Shown here one piece after another: positions 46,078 through 56,202 of a DNA stretch of 64,000 nucleotides. Position numbers and translations under genes: made by a program. The notes beneath the pieces were generated by a model. That model saw only the letters and a list, made by a program, of their open reading frames with translations. It was not told the origin of the DNA and searched no databases. Source of the stretch: Pegethrix bostrychoides GSE-TBD4-15B (lineage in GTDB: Bacteria > Cyanobacteriota > Cyanobacteriia > Elainellales > Elainellaceae); the NCBI GenBank assembly GCA_019359155.1, contig JAHHHV010000067.1:102650-166649 (forward strand), given 5' to 3'. Within the stretch, counting starts at the first letter, position 1. The number at the start of each line of letters is the position of its first letter.

Positions 46078-47001
46078 ATGAATCATCTCTGGCTGATTCC
46101 GGCTGGAATTATCGCTGTGCTAGTGGGCCTGGAGCTGGTGCTGCGGCTGTTTGGCTTTGGCAAGCCACTGCTGTACCAGGCTGATTCGCAGATTGGCTAT
46201 TTGATTGCGCCAAATCAGCAGACATGCCGTTTTGGCAAGCAGATTGCGATCAACCGCCATTCAATGCGGAGTCCGGAGATCGCCGCTGCTCGGCCTGATC
46301 AAACGCTGCGGGTGCTAATGCTGGGCGACTCGATTTTAAACGGCGGCTGGTGGACGGATCAAGGTGATACGGTATCGGCGTTGCTTCAGCAGCAGCTGAA
46401 CTCGCCAAGCGATAGGCTGGTCGAAGTGCTGAACGCTTCGGCAAATTCTTGGTCACCGCGCAATGAGCTGGCTTATTTGCAGCGGTTTGGCAGCTTTGAG
46501 TCGCAGATGATTATTCTAATGATCAACACCGACGATCTGTTTGGCGTTGCTCCGGCTGCGGTGGTGGTAGGACGTGACCGCAACTACCCCAATCGCCTGC
46601 CGCCTGCTGCAATTGCTGAGGTTGTGACACGCTACGTTTTACCGCCCCAGCCAATTCCAGAGCTGGCAGCGCTTCAGGCCGAAGCAGGCGATCGAGTCGG
46701 GTTCAACCTGACGGCGATTCGCCAAATACGCGACTTGGCTCGCCAAAACAACGCTGAGTTTATGCTGGTGATGACGCCCCTGCTGCGAGAGCTGGGATCT
46801 GGATCACGCGACTATGAGCTGAAGGCGCGGCAGAGACTCCAAGCGTTTACGCAGTCTGAGGGCATCTTATACATCGACTTTCTGCCGATTTTCCAAGCGC
46901 TGCCCGACTACCGGGCAATATATCACGATCATATTCACCTGAATCCAGCTGGGAATCGGCAAATTGTCGAGCAGCTGATCGCCAAATTCCCCAGCCTGTA
47001 A
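46078..47001 (+). CDS. SGNH/GDSL-family hydrolase, membrane-anchored
   Basis: 307 aa from the ATG at 46078, which follows GAGGAGGAG. A single N-terminal membrane helix (4-24) anchors an SGNH domain: L-G-D-S near 83, N near 110-115, and the D-H-x-H catalytic pair (H-D-H-I-H-L-N-P-A-G-N) near 280. Proteins of this kind remove acyl or acetyl groups from sugars or lipids. The substrate is not known. Antisense to nothing; it ends 18 nt before the convergent prfC. Confidence 0.8.
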   Translation: MNHLWLIPAGIIAVLVGLELVLRLFGFGKPLLYQADSQIGYLIAPNQQTCRFGKQIAINRHSMRSPEIAAARPDQTLRVLMLGDSILNGGWWTDQGDTVSALLQQQLNSPSDRLVEVLNASANSWSPRNELAYLQRFGSFESQMIILMINTDDLFGVAPAAVVVGRDRNYPNRLPPAAIAEVVTRYVLPPQPIPELAALQAEAGDRVGFNLTAIRQIRDLARQNNAEFMLVMTPLLRELGSGSRDYELKARQRLQAFTQSEGILYIDFLPIFQALPDYRAIYHDHIHLNPAGNRQIVEQLIAKFPSL

Positions 47002-47019
47002 TTGCAGGCTAACCGCAGG

Positions 47020-48648
47020 TTACAGCGACTCTGGCTCCTGCCCTGACACCACTGGCGCAACGTTCTTCAGCTTCAGCTCTGGGTGATCGCCCTCCACCTG
47101 CTGACAGTTCCACTCGTTGCGAAACAGCAGCACCGGACGCCCCCAGCTATCTTTGACTGTGACCGTATTAAACAGTCGCCCCACCTTTTCCAGCGCCTCC
47201 CAGCCGCCGTCCACCCAGCGCGCCACGCTGTAGGGCAGCTGATCCAGCAGCGTCTCCACGCCGTACTCATTTTGCAGCCGAAACTGCACCACCTCAAACT
47301 GTAGCTGCCCCACTGCCGCCAAGATCGGGTCGCGCTTGGCCTCATCCACCGAGTACATAATCTGCACCGCGCCCTCTTCGCGCAGTTCGCTCACGCCTTT
47401 GCGAAACTGCTTAAACTTGGAGGGGTTAGGGTTTTTCAGGTAGGCAAACAGCTCTGGCGAAAACATCGGGATGCCTTCGTACTCCAGCTTTTTGCCGCTG
47501 TAGATCGTATCGCCAATCGCAAAGGCTCCAGGGTTGTTGAGGCCAATCACGTCGCCGGGATAGGCTTCGACCAGCGACTCGCGATCTTGACCAAACAGCT
47601 TTTGCGGATGCGACAGCCGCACTGTCTTGCCAGAGCGAGCGTGATGCACCACCATGTCTTTTTCAAATTTGCCAGAGCAGACCCGAATAAAGGCAATCCG
47701 GTCGCGGTGCCGGGGATCCATGTTGGCTTGCAGCTTGAACACGAAGCCCGAAAACTCCGGGTAGGTTGGTTTAATTTCGCCCACTGTACTGCGCCGCGCT
47801 CCCGGCTTTAGCGCGTAGTCCAAAAACGCCTCCAAAAACAGCTCCACCCCAAAGTTGGTCATAGCGCTGCCAAAAAACACAGGGGTCATCTGCCCCGCAT
47901 GAATCGCCTCCAAGTCGAACTCAGAGCCAACGCCTTCCAGCAGTTCCAAATCTTCTTTCAGCTTGTAGTAGAGATCCTGCTCCAGCAGCTCCTCAATCTG
48001 CGGATCGCCCAGATCGACGACTGTCTCGGTCGCCTCCCGACTCCCGTGAGCCGAGCGCTCAAACAGATGGATTTTGCGCTGCCGCCGATCAAACACGCCT
48101 TTGAATCGGTCGCCCATGCCAATCGGCCAGTTAACGGCATAGGTCTGCAAGCCTAGCTCCTGCTCGATTTCGTCCATCAGCTCAAACGGATCGCGCCCCG
48201 GACGATCCAGCTTGTTAAAAAACGTGAAAATTGGAATGCCGCGCATCCGGCAAACTTCAAACAGCTTGCGAGTCTGCGGCTCCAAACCTTTGGCGGCATC
48301 TTCCAGCATCACCGCATTGTCAGCCGCCGCCAGCGTCCGGTAGGTGTCTTCACTAAAATCCTGGTGTCCCGGCGTATCCAGCAGATTGATCCAGTAGCCG
48401 CTATAAATAAATTGCAGCACGGTGGAGGTAATCGAAATGCCGCGCTGTTGCTCCATGGCCATCCAGTCAGAGGTGGCGTGGCGCTGTGCCCGTCTAGCCT
48501 TGACTGCTCCCGCCTCGTGAATCGCACCTCCGTAGAGCAGCAGCTTTTCGGTCAGCGTTGTCTTACCCGCATCCGGGTGAGAGATAATCGCAAAGTTGCG
48601 CCGGGTTTCGACCGCAGATTCTAGTTCGACTTCGAGTTCAGTTGACAT
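47020..48648 (-). CDS. prfC: Peptide chain release factor 3
   Basis: 542 aa GTPase that recycles RF1/RF2 after termination of protein synthesis. G1 (S-H-P-D-A-G-K-T-T) at 24-32, effector loop R-G-I-S, G3 D-T-P-G-H near 92, and N-K-L-D-R near 146 are all present. The RF3 domains 2 and 3 follow with the conserved F-F-G-S-A and P-V-F-F segments. No symptoms of damage. It is a single gene. Confidence 0.95.
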   Translation of the reverse strand: MSTELEVELESAVETRRNFAIISHPDAGKTTLTEKLLLYGGAIHEAGAVKARRAQRHATSDWMAMEQQRGISITSTVLQFIYSGYWINLLDTPGHQDFSEDTYRTLAAADNAVMLEDAAKGLEPQTRKLFEVCRMRGIPIFTFFNKLDRPGRDPFELMDEIEQELGLQTYAVNWPIGMGDRFKGVFDRRQRKIHLFERSAHGSREATETVVDLGDPQIEELLEQDLYYKLKEDLELLEGVGSEFDLEAIHAGQMTPVFFGSAMTNFGVELFLEAFLDYALKPGARRSTVGEIKPTYPEFSGFVFKLQANMDPRHRDRIAFIRVCSGKFEKDMVVHHARSGKTVRLSHPQKLFGQDRESLVEAYPGDVIGLNNPGAFAIGDTIYSGKKLEYEGIPMFSPELFAYLKNPNPSKFKQFRKGVSELREEGAVQIMYSVDEAKRDPILAAVGQLQFEVVQFRLQNEYGVETLLDQLPYSVARWVDGGWEALEKVGRLFNTVTVKDSWGRPVLLFRNEWNCQQVEGDHPELKLKNVAPVVSGQEPESL

Positions 48649-48753
48649 ATTCAGTAGGCCAAGGCAGCGATTGATGCGTAGAGATTTGTGGATTGATTAG
48701 TGGATTGATGCTCCAGACTCAGCGTAGCGCGACCGGGACAGAACCTGTCGGCC

Positions 48754-49173
48754 TCAGGGTAAAAACCGATCGAGGGCAGTTTTCAGCTCCTCAATTTCCG
48801 CCTCAATGTTGCCCTGCTGGGCGGCTCGCGCAATACATTCAGTTAAGTGCTCATCTAGAATAATTCGAGATACGCGATCCAGCGCCCCGCGCACAGCGGC
48901 CACCTGCACCAGCACATCCGGGCAGGGACGGCTCTCCTGCACCATCACTTTGATCCCGCGAATATGGCCTTCAATCCGCGACAGCCGATTCACAATCTGG
49001 CGCAGCGACTCCTCGCTATGCACATGCGGATGATGAGGATGCTCTGAATGACCAGAATGACCGGGATGACCAGAATGACTGGGCGAGGGCTTGGCAGAAT
49101 CAGCCTCTAGAGGTTCCAGCTCGTGCAAATGAGGGGGGAGCGACTGAGCTTTGGAGCGGTTGGAGGCTGTCAT
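48754..49173 (-). CDS. inrS: CsoR/RcnR-family nickel sensor, InrS-like
   Basis: 139 aa. The four helices of CsoR proteins cover about 53-137. The metal residues H52, C84, H109 and C113 have exactly the spacing (32, 25, 4) of the InrS nickel ligands H21, C53, H78 and C82 in Synechocystis. The first 50 residues are a His/Pro/Ser/Gly-rich tail with nine histidines between 33 and 52, longer than in InrS, and may buffer nickel. InrS represses the exporter gene nrsD; no such gene adjoins here. Confidence 0.85.
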   Translation of the reverse strand: MTASNRSKAQSLPPHLHELEPLEADSAKPSPSHSGHPGHSGHSEHPHHPHVHSEESLRQIVNRLSRIEGHIRGIKVMVQESRPCPDVLVQVAAVRGALDRVSRIILDEHLTECIARAAQQGNIEAEIEELKTALDRFLP

Positions 49174-49275
49174 GTTTTGCCAGAGCGAAGGAGCGTTCTT
49201 AGATTCTAGCCCACCCTATTCGCCCGATCAGAACAGGCCGTTAGGTTTGGGCCTTCCAGACAGCTTAATTCTGGC

Positions 49276-50526
49276 CTAATTCTGAAAGACCTTGGGCTGT
49301 CTGAGCGGCGGCACTTCTAGCGCAGGCGGGGGCGGCTCAGGCGCGGCGGGAGGCAATGGCTCAGGCGGCGCTGCTACGGGCGGCGCGACTTGGACAGGGG
49401 GAGCTGCTTGAATCGCGGGCTGCTGCTGCGGTAGCTGAGGTTCAGGACTGACTGGAGCCTCTGGGCTGGGGTCTGTAGACTGGAGCGGCGGTTCGACAGA
49501 CGGTTCGGGTGCAGGCAAACTCGGCTCGGCGGGCAGCGGACGATAGGGCGGCAGATATTCTTCGGTGCTGCTGCGAGGAATCGGATCGAGCAGGGGTTCA
49601 GGCAGGGCAGGTGTGAACAGCTGAGGGATTTCTGAAATCGGCCAGTCTGCCTCGGAAGGAAACGACTGCTCGCGACTAAACAAGCGGGGTGCAGCATTTT
49701 GGGATTGGCTGCTCGACTGGGCGCTCTTGCTGCTCTGTACTCGCGCCGATGAAAAACGCCAAGAAAAGCCCAGCCCGACCCCGACGAGTCCACCCAGTAT
49801 TGAAATAAAAATCAGCGCCATCGGCATCCAGGCTCGTCCGGCGGAGGTGGAGTGAGTAGGATAGGTCCACTTAGCAGGCAGCGTTTTGGAGCTGGTAGGA
49901 GTCACAGATGGCAAGGATTCAGCAGACAAGTGGCCGACAGAGCCAGTGGTTGGAGCAGTGACGGCATCTGGAGCGACAGCATCTAGAGCAGTGACGGCTG
50001 GAGTCTCTGCGTAAGCGGAATGAGTCGCGGCCAAGCGGGCTAGCTCAGCTGCCGTGAGATGTCGCGCCGCCGCTGGATGTCCCAATAGCTCGTCTGTAGC
50101 GCTTAGAGCTTGTAGAGCTTGGGGATTTGGATCTGTGAGACTTAGATCCGTAGCGTTGAGATCTGTGGCCTTCAAATCTGTTACCTGAGCCGCAGGCGCA
50201 ACCGGAATCCAGTCTGAAAACTGCGGCAGCGGTTGACCGGGCACCAGCTCAAACACCACATAGGGCAAGCCATCTTCTTCAAAATAGTCCAGCACATGCA
50301 GATGCTCAAGGGGCTGCTGCGAGATGGCGCGGACTCGGCTGAGAAACTGCTGCCGGAGCTGGGCAAAATCATCGCGCTGCCGCAGGGCAGCATTTAGCGT
50401 TTGCAGCACTACAGGTCGTCCCAAGATGCTGTGTTGAGCCTGATAGGTAACGCCAAAATCGCTCTGGTGTAGCTGCTTTTGGACAGCGTATTTGTCTTGC
50501 AGCGAGGCTCCGGCAGTCAAGCTCAT
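49276..50526 (-). CDS. Degenerate Ser/Thr-kinase-like membrane protein
   Basis: 416 aa. Residues 1-110 read as the N-lobe of a Hanks-type kinase (F-G-V-T-Y-Q-A near 24, L-D-Y-F-E-E-D-G-L-P-Y-V-V-F-E near 95). The VAIK lysine is replaced by Q42 (V-V-L-Q-T-L), and no HRD or DFG follows, so the catalytic C-lobe is missing. After an Ala/Thr/Asp region comes one membrane helix (about 240-262) and a 150-residue Pro/Glu/Ser tail. It has the layout of a sensor or scaffold, not of an active kinase. The tail repeats P-P-V-Q-V/A-P-P-V-A. Confidence 0.7.
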   Translation of the reverse strand: MSLTAGASLQDKYAVQKQLHQSDFGVTYQAQHSILGRPVVLQTLNAALRQRDDFAQLRQQFLSRVRAISQQPLEHLHVLDYFEEDGLPYVVFELVPGQPLPQFSDWIPVAPAAQVTDLKATDLNATDLSLTDPNPQALQALSATDELLGHPAAARHLTAAELARLAATHSAYAETPAVTALDAVAPDAVTAPTTGSVGHLSAESLPSVTPTSSKTLPAKWTYPTHSTSAGRAWMPMALIFISILGGLVGVGLGFSWRFSSARVQSSKSAQSSSQSQNAAPRLFSREQSFPSEADWPISEIPQLFTPALPEPLLDPIPRSSTEEYLPPYRPLPAEPSLPAPEPSVEPPLQSTDPSPEAPVSPEPQLPQQQPAIQAAPPVQVAPPVAAPPEPLPPAAPEPPPPALEVPPLRQPKVFQN

Positions 50527-50890
50527 ATCTCAACCTGGCAAAATTGTATTACCCATGTTACCCCCTTTTTTGAGAGTCGTTTTTGGAGCGCAGGCTCAAA
50601 GGCGGAGCAACGCGCTGGCGGCAGGCAGTCTGGTGTTTGTGAAGTCTGGCTGTTGTGAAGTCTGGCTGTTGTGAAGTCTAGTGTAAAGTCTGGCACTTTT
50701 TTGGGCACCCATCGTCATGCCTCACATCCTCACCGCAAGGGGGGCGCATCCAGCAGACCAAACACCAAAGCCGCTATTTTTGGTAAAGTCTGTTTGGTAG
50801 AGTTCGTATCCCGTTTTAGCATTATCTAGACGACTAGCGTATTTGCAGTTAGCAACAAAATTCTTAAGTAGCCATAAGCAGCCAAAATCT
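50527..50890. other. Intergenic region with a 16-bp tandem repeat
   Basis: The unit TTGTGAAGTCTGGCTG occurs at 50637 and 50653, and a third begins at 50669 and diverges after 11 nt. A divergent promoter region for the pseudokinase and DUF2808 genes is expected here. Nothing else was seen. Confidence 0.6.
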
Positions 50891-51448
50891 ATGTCACGCC
50901 AGATCTCACGTCAGAACCTTTCGCGCCTCCTGTCAGCACTTGCCGTCCTAGGCGGCTTGGGCGCAGCTGTCTCTAGCCTCACGTCGCCTAGCTGGGCACA
51001 GGGATTGCCCGGTCTGACCATTTTCAGCGGCGTAGATCGCGCGAATCAGCTGAGCTGGCGCATGGATTTTGATGGCGTACCGGGCGGCACCGACCGCTAC
51101 CGGCTGCGAATTCCGTCCAAAAAGATGGAGTTTGCGGTTGAGCAGTTTTCCATCACTTATCCTGACACCTACAAAGGCGAATTTGACACGGATGACATTG
51201 AAGTTAAGGTCAACGGCGACCGGGTTGATCTCAACGAAGTCACCTGGGATCCAGAAAACCGGATTATCGAAATCTATCCCCAAACGCCTGTACCCGCCGA
51301 TACGCGGGTTGAGCTAGTGCTCTCTCAGGTTCGTAACCCCAACCGCGTTGGCACGCACTACTTCAACGCGCTGGTACGCTCTCCCGGCGATTTGCCGCTG
51401 ATGCGCTATGTCGGCACCTGGATTTTGACCATTGGGACACGCAGTTAA
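50891..51448 (+). CDS. DUF2808 exported protein
   Basis: 185 aa from the ATG at 50891. A signal peptide (hydrophobic 14-30, cut near A-W-A-Q) sends it out of the cytoplasm. The mature part is beta-rich with F-D-V/M-P-G and R-L-R-I-P features of the DUF2808 family, common in cyanobacteria and of unknown function. Pairs of W/Y and D/R residues in the middle suggest an immunoglobulin-like fold. Confidence 0.7.
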   Translation: MSRQISRQNLSRLLSALAVLGGLGAAVSSLTSPSWAQGLPGLTIFSGVDRANQLSWRMDFDGVPGGTDRYRLRIPSKKMEFAVEQFSITYPDTYKGEFDTDDIEVKVNGDRVDLNEVTWDPENRIIEIYPQTPVPADTRVELVLSQVRNPNRVGTHYFNALVRSPGDLPLMRYVGTWILTIGTRS

Positions 51449-51561
51449 TCTGACAGCTAGTCTAGTGACTGGGCAACTCTGAATACAACTTGACTGAGTC
51501 CAATCGCCTATGCTGAATGCCTCAGTATCTTTATCTGCGTTTCTATCTGCGCTAAGCTGAC

Positions 51562-52440
51562 GTGCATTACCAGATCACTCACCGGACTATATACAGCTAC
51601 GACCGCCCTGTTGTTCTAGCTCCGCACTATCTACAGCTGCGACCCCGCTCAGATGTCACCCAGAAGCTGCACCAGTTTCAGCTAGAAATCGACCCGCTGC
51701 CCAAGCAGCTGTTTGAGGCGCTAGATTTGGGCGGCAATCTGGTGAGTAGAGCTATGTTTGGGGCTGAGGGCGTAACGCAGCTGGTGATTCAGGCGATGTC
51801 CCAGGTCGAGACGTTTCGCAGCAATCCCTTCGACTATCTGCTCGAACCCTGGGCGCTGTCCCTGCCCATCAACTACCCCATCCTGCTGCACCATCAGCTC
51901 CAGCCTTATTTGGGCGGTCAGTTTGCGGGCGGGCAGCTTGCGGGCAACGGCAGCATCGATCCTGTTGCGATGCAGCTGGCGCAAGAGCTGTGGATGCAGA
52001 CATCGGGCAGTGTCGTCGGATTTCTCTCAGAGCTGAACCAAATCATCTATCAGAACTGCCGCTACGGGCTGCGCGAGACGGGTAAGCCCTACCCCCCCGG
52101 CATCACCTGGACTCAAAAAACTGGCTCCTGCCGCGACTACACGGTGCTGTTTATGGAGGTCTGTCGAGCCGCAGGCTTGGCCAGTCGGTTTGTCAGTGGC
52201 TACCAGGAAGGCGACCCTGACTCTGACGACCGCCACCTGCACGCTTGGGCTGAGGTTTATCTGCCCGGAGCCGGGTGGCGCGGCTATGACCCCACGCAAG
52301 GGCTAGCGGTAGCTGACCGCCATATTGCTCTAGTTGCCCCCCCAACAGCCAAGCATTCGGCTCCCGTCAGCGGCACTCTGAAAACCACGGGCGCTCAGTC
52401 TCAAATGTCCTACGAGCTAAAGATTCGGCTGCTGGACTAG
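51562..52440 (+). CDS. Transglutaminase-like protease-fold protein
   Basis: 292 aa with a GTG start. An N-terminal bacterial transglutaminase-like domain opens with Y-Q-I-T-H-R-T-x-Y-S-Y. The catalytic triad is in G-S-C-R-D-Y near 192 (Cys), H-A-W-A-E-V near 228 (His) and G-Y-D-P-T near 243 (Asp), so it should be active as an amidase or peptidase. Relatives sit beside ATP-grasp or alpha-E genes; none occurs here. No signal peptide. Confidence 0.85.
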   Translation: MHYQITHRTIYSYDRPVVLAPHYLQLRPRSDVTQKLHQFQLEIDPLPKQLFEALDLGGNLVSRAMFGAEGVTQLVIQAMSQVETFRSNPFDYLLEPWALSLPINYPILLHHQLQPYLGGQFAGGQLAGNGSIDPVAMQLAQELWMQTSGSVVGFLSELNQIIYQNCRYGLRETGKPYPPGITWTQKTGSCRDYTVLFMEVCRAAGLASRFVSGYQEGDPDSDDRHLHAWAEVYLPGAGWRGYDPTQGLAVADRHIALVAPPTAKHSAPVSGTLKTTGAQSQMSYELKIRLLD

Positions 52441-52578
52441 AGCTGGCGTGAATCCAACGCCGACTGAGCACCGCGGCTTGAGTATGGCAATGACGCGCCT
52501 TCTAGGCGGTGATTTGGCGGCGGACGATCTGTGGCGAGAGCAGGGTATTGGTCGCGATCTTAGCCGCCGCCAGCTTAA

Positions 52579-53574
52579 CTAAGTAAGACCGCCGCTGCAA
52601 AACTGACCCTCCAAAATTTGCCGAGAGATTTGAGTTTTGAGTAAAGACAGACAGTTACGGTAAAGATACAAGAGTGGGCTAAGCATACAACCGCTCAAAA
52701 AGGCAGTTTCACAGGCCAAATCTAGCCTCTGGATTGCCTGCTGGCGGTGCTTAAGCAGATGCCTCAAAAGTCGGTATCCGCCACCTAGCAAACTTTTTAT
52801 TAGCAGAGTTGGCTTTTTCCAGGTAGGCACGATGATCAACCGCACCTCACAGGTGCAAAGGCCATAGAGCCGAGCTAGCTTGATCAGATATGGTTTGGCT
52901 AAGCGCTCAGCTGGGATATGGTGCTCGATCTGCATATCGGGGTTATACCAAATTTCCCAGTTGTGCTGATGTAGGTGCAAGGACAGCTCATAATCGTTGC
53001 CGCCGCGCCTAATCCGGGTGAGAGTAGCTGGAATACTCTCATTCCAGGCAGTTCGGCGCACTACTAGCCCCGCGCCAGCCGGTAGCCGCATCCGCTCAGG
53101 CTCATATAGTTTAGCGTGCTTAGCATAGGTGGAAATTGCCAAAAACCGCTCTGCACGGCCCAAATCAGGCGGCGGCGGCGCTACATAGGCGCTTTTCACC
53201 TGCCCACCGATTGCGCCTGCTCTAGGATGAGCTTTACCAAATGCACAGGCAGCAGCGACCCAGTTTGAGGCAGCAAAATTGTCGTCATCTAGAAACCCAA
53301 TCAGCTCGCCTGCTGCTTCCGCTACAGCTCGCTGTCTAGCATAAGAGATGCCTTGACGCGACTCGTGGCAATATCGTAAGGGGACATCAGCGCGCCAATT
53401 TCGCTGGAAGCTCCGGATAATTTCAGCTGTTTCATCGGTGCTATTGTTGTCAACTACGACCACCTCCCAGGTAGTTTCCTCTGAACAAATTTGAGCTTGC
53501 AGTCGCGTCAGCACTTGCGACAGCGTTCTGGCACCGTTGTAGGTTGGAATTGCCACTGTAAAATCGTAGCTCAT
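52579..53574 (-). CDS. Glycosyltransferase family 2, HpsE-like
   Basis: 331 aa from the ATG at 53574, just where the family opens (M-S-Y-D-F-T-V-A-I-P-T-Y-N-G). GT-A motifs: V-V-D-N-N-S-T-D-E-T near 48, D-D-D near 100, and a C-terminal helix pair that could touch the membrane. It is similar throughout to the next gene. HpsE-like enzymes build the hormogonium or gliding polysaccharide of filamentous cyanobacteria. Confidence 0.85.
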   Translation of the reverse strand: MSYDFTVAIPTYNGARTLSQVLTRLQAQICSEETTWEVVVVDNNSTDETAEIIRSFQRNWRADVPLRYCHESRQGISYARQRAVAEAAGELIGFLDDDNFAASNWVAAACAFGKAHPRAGAIGGQVKSAYVAPPPPDLGRAERFLAISTYAKHAKLYEPERMRLPAGAGLVVRRTAWNESIPATLTRIRRGGNDYELSLHLHQHNWEIWYNPDMQIEHHIPAERLAKPYLIKLARLYGLCTCEVRLIIVPTWKKPTLLIKSLLGGGYRLLRHLLKHRQQAIQRLDLACETAFLSGCMLSPLLYLYRNCLSLLKTQISRQILEGQFCSGGLT

Positions 53575-53642
53575 CGCAAAATCGCAGTTCATAGCAGGCT
53601 TGGTATTTTGTATGGGGCTAAGATGAAAGTCCAGGCAGGAAT

Positions 53643-54626
53643 TTAGGCATGAGGCATTGGCATAGATAAGCTGAAGCTAGCGCGCCACATCTTAAAGGGG
53701 CTAATCGCACTCCAGATCAAGAGCTGAAGCTCGCAGGCTGCTGTTAGATCAGTCGAGAGCTGCCTGCGGTATTTGAGCCAGTGTCCAGCTGCTTTTCGCA
53801 GGTCATTGAGCGAGTAGAGCAGTAGCAGCGGCGACTGCCAGGATGGTTTGCCCACTGAGCGGGTCATCGCTCGTGACAGGCCAATGCTGCGAAACAGCGC
53901 CAGTAGATAGTCGCGCTCTAGCCGTCTGGCCGGAATCTGATGCCGAGTCTGCATAGCTGGGTTGTACCAGATTTCCCAGCTAGAGCGCTGCATATAGGTG
54001 AGCGCTTCAATATCTTCGCCACAGTCGTTGCCATCCCGGCGCTTCAGCCAAAGGTGCTGAGGCATCTCACGGGGCACAGTTTCGAGCCAAGCCGACCTGC
54101 GAACCACCAGTCCGGCAGTCGTGGGCAGTATCGGACGCTGCGGTGCATAGAGGCTGGGTTTAGAGCCACGTTCGTTGATCGCCAAAAACGCCTGAAGCCG
54201 CTGAAAGCCAAGGGGTGGCTCAACTTCATAGTCAGCAGAAATGCGGCTGCAATAGGCTCCAGCCTGCGGATGCTGTTGGGCAAACCGATAGGCGGCGGCG
54301 ACCCAGTCGGGCGCAGGCCAGTTATCGTCATCTAAAAAACCTACGATCTCGCTGCTGGCCTCGCGGATGGCGCGTTGACGGGCAGCCCCCGCCCCTTGAA
54401 CCGGCTCAAAGCAGTAGCGTAGCGGGCAGGGGAAGTCGGCAGAGAAGGCCTGCACGATGGCTGCGGTAGCGTCCGTGCTGTTGTTGTCAACGACCAGCAC
54501 TTCCCAATTCAACATCTCAACGCCGATTTGAGCTTGGAGACGGCGCAATAACTCTGGCAGGCGCTGCTCGCCGTTGTAGGTTGGAATCGCGACTGTTAAA
54601 TCTATTAAATCTAGTAGATCAATCAT
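53643..54626 (-). CDS. hpsE: Glycosyltransferase family 2, HpsE-like
   Basis: 327 aa. Same layout as the next gene downstream: T-V-A-I-P-T-Y-N-G near 11, V-V-D-N-N-S-T-D near 46, F-L-D-D-D-N near 97, and W-Y-N-P near 215. The pattern E-R-G-S-K-P-x-L-Y near 150 is closest to HpsE as I recall it. The two genes lie tandem with a 68-nt gap and are likely a duplication. No other hps genes are in the window. Confidence 0.85.
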   Translation of the reverse strand: MIDLLDLIDLTVAIPTYNGEQRLPELLRRLQAQIGVEMLNWEVLVVDNNSTDATAAIVQAFSADFPCPLRYCFEPVQGAGAARQRAIREASSEIVGFLDDDNWPAPDWVAAAYRFAQQHPQAGAYCSRISADYEVEPPLGFQRLQAFLAINERGSKPSLYAPQRPILPTTAGLVVRRSAWLETVPREMPQHLWLKRRDGNDCGEDIEALTYMQRSSWEIWYNPAMQTRHQIPARRLERDYLLALFRSIGLSRAMTRSVGKPSWQSPLLLLYSLNDLRKAAGHWLKYRRQLSTDLTAACELQLLIWSAISPFKMWRASFSLSMPMPHA

Positions 54627-54891
54627 CCTGGTCTGCCCAAATGAAGCTTGAGCCTAAGATGCCCAGAGTGGCAGTTCAATTTAGGGTTGACAAAGCTTGA
54701 GTTTCGTGGGCTGCGCCGCAGATGAGGGTAAGTATTACAAAATATTGCAGATCGCTTAAGGATATGAACTGAATGCCGGAAAATGATTCGGGAAGCGAGT
54801 TGAATCTCAGGCGGCTGGACTGCACCTCTAGCTAGACCTGAAACCAGCTTGCACACCCCGGTTACATTTTGCTTTTCAGAGGAATCCACTA

Positions 54892-55377
54892 ATGAGTATT
54901 GTCACGAAGTCCATCGTGAATGCGGATGCCGAGGCTCGCTATCTCAGCCCCGGTGAACTAGATCGGATCAAAGGCTTTGTCACCTCCGGCGAGCGTCGTC
55001 TACGCATCGCTCAAGTGCTGACCGACTCCCGCGAGCGGATTGTCAAAGGCGCTGGCGATCAGCTGTTCCAAAAGCGGCCTGACGTGGTTTCTCCCGGCGG
55101 CAATGCCTACGGCGAAGAAATGACCGCCACCTGCCTGCGCGACCTCGACTACTACCTGCGCCTGATCAGCTACGGCGTGGTTTCGGGCGATGTCACCCCG
55201 ATTGAAGAGATCGGTATCGTCGGCGTGCGCGAAATGTACAAGTCTCTGGGCACCCCGATTGATGCAGTCGTAGAAGGCGTGCGCGCTATGAAGAGCGTCG
55301 CCATGTCGCTGCTCTCTGGCGATGATGCGGCTGAAGCTGGCACCTACTTCGACTACGTGATCGGCGCGATGCAGTAG
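54892..55377 (+). CDS. apcA: Allophycocyanin alpha subunit
   Basis: 161 aa, the normal length. Binds one phycocyanobilin at the Cys of [10 protein letters not shown] (Cys81 numbering) and forms the phycobilisome core with ApcB. The start is fixed by GAGGA 8 nt upstream and the family start [12 protein letters not shown]. First gene of apcA-apcB-apcC. The 265 nt before it should hold the strong light-harvesting promoter. apcE, often just upstream, is not here. Confidence 0.98.
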   Translation: MSIVTKSIVNADAEARYLSPGELDRIKGFVTSGERRLRIAQVLTDSRERIVKGAGDQLFQKRPDVVSPGGNAYGEEMTATCLRDLDYYLRLISYGVVSGDVTPIEEIGIVGVREMYKSLGTPIDAVVEGVRAMKSVAMSLLSGDDAAEAGTYFDYVIGAMQ

Positions 55378-55469
55378 TTTGGCTCCGGGTTGAGGCTCAA
55401 ACCTGAATCCCAAAGCTGGCAACGCTTATCTCTCATTAGACTTTATGATGTTTTAAGGAAAATCAGATC

Positions 55470-55955
55470 ATGCAAGACGCAATTACTGCGGTGATTAACT
55501 CGGCTGACGTGCAGGGCAAGTACCTGGATGCTTCGGCGCTTGACAAGCTGAAAGGCTACTTCTCCAGCGGCGAACTCCGCGTCCGGGCTGCTACTTCGAT
55601 TAGCGCCAACGCTGCCTCGATTGTCAAAGAAGCAGTTGCGAAGTCCCTGCTTTACTCGGACATCACCCGTCCCGGTGGCAACATGTACACCACCCGCCGC
55701 TACGCTGCCTGCATCCGCGACCTCGACTACTACCTGCGCTACGCCACCTACGCAATGCTGGCAGGCGACACCTCGATTCTGGATGAGCGCGTGCTCAACG
55801 GCCTCAAGGAAACCTACAACAGCCTGGGTGTACCCATTGCGGCAACCGTGCAGGCCATCCAAGCCATTAAAGAAGTGACCGCGAGCCTCGTGGGCGCTGA
55901 TGCTGGCAAGGAAATGGGCGTTTACCTCGACTACATCTGCTCTGGCTTGAGCTAG
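55470..55955 (+). CDS. apcB: Allophycocyanin beta subunit
   Basis: 161 aa. [10 protein letters not shown] start and the chromophore Cys in [10 protein letters not shown] are as expected. AAGGA precedes the ATG. Pairs with ApcA to form the trimers of the core. The 92-nt gap from apcA and the 247-nt gap to apcC are normal for the operon, in which shorter transcripts end after apcB. Confidence 0.98.
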   Translation: MQDAITAVINSADVQGKYLDASALDKLKGYFSSGELRVRAATSISANAASIVKEAVAKSLLYSDITRPGGNMYTTRRYAACIRDLDYYLRYATYAMLAGDTSILDERVLNGLKETYNSLGVPIAATVQAIQAIKEVTASLVGADAGKEMGVYLDYICSGLS

Positions 55956-56202
55956 ATTCGGCGGCGTAGATGCTTCGAGCCTGGGAATCTGGGGTGAATG
56001 TTGGGTCGGATGGCTGGTTGACTGCTTAATTGCAGAGATTCAGCGAGCTGTCGCACTCCAAAACTGACTTCAGGTTCTCAGGCTTAGCTGTAGGTTTGGG
56101 GCTGTGGGCTTGGGGATGCTAACAGCCAGAATTCAGACTTAAAATCAGGCTAACTTCAACAAAATTTTTCGATCTTATTGACATTTAGGAGAGCCAAGTC
56201 CC

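Noticed and set aside
54627..54891. An apcE gene or its remnant upstream of apcA
   Set aside because: No coding pattern was seen in this 265-nt region; it reads as the promoter and leader of apcA.
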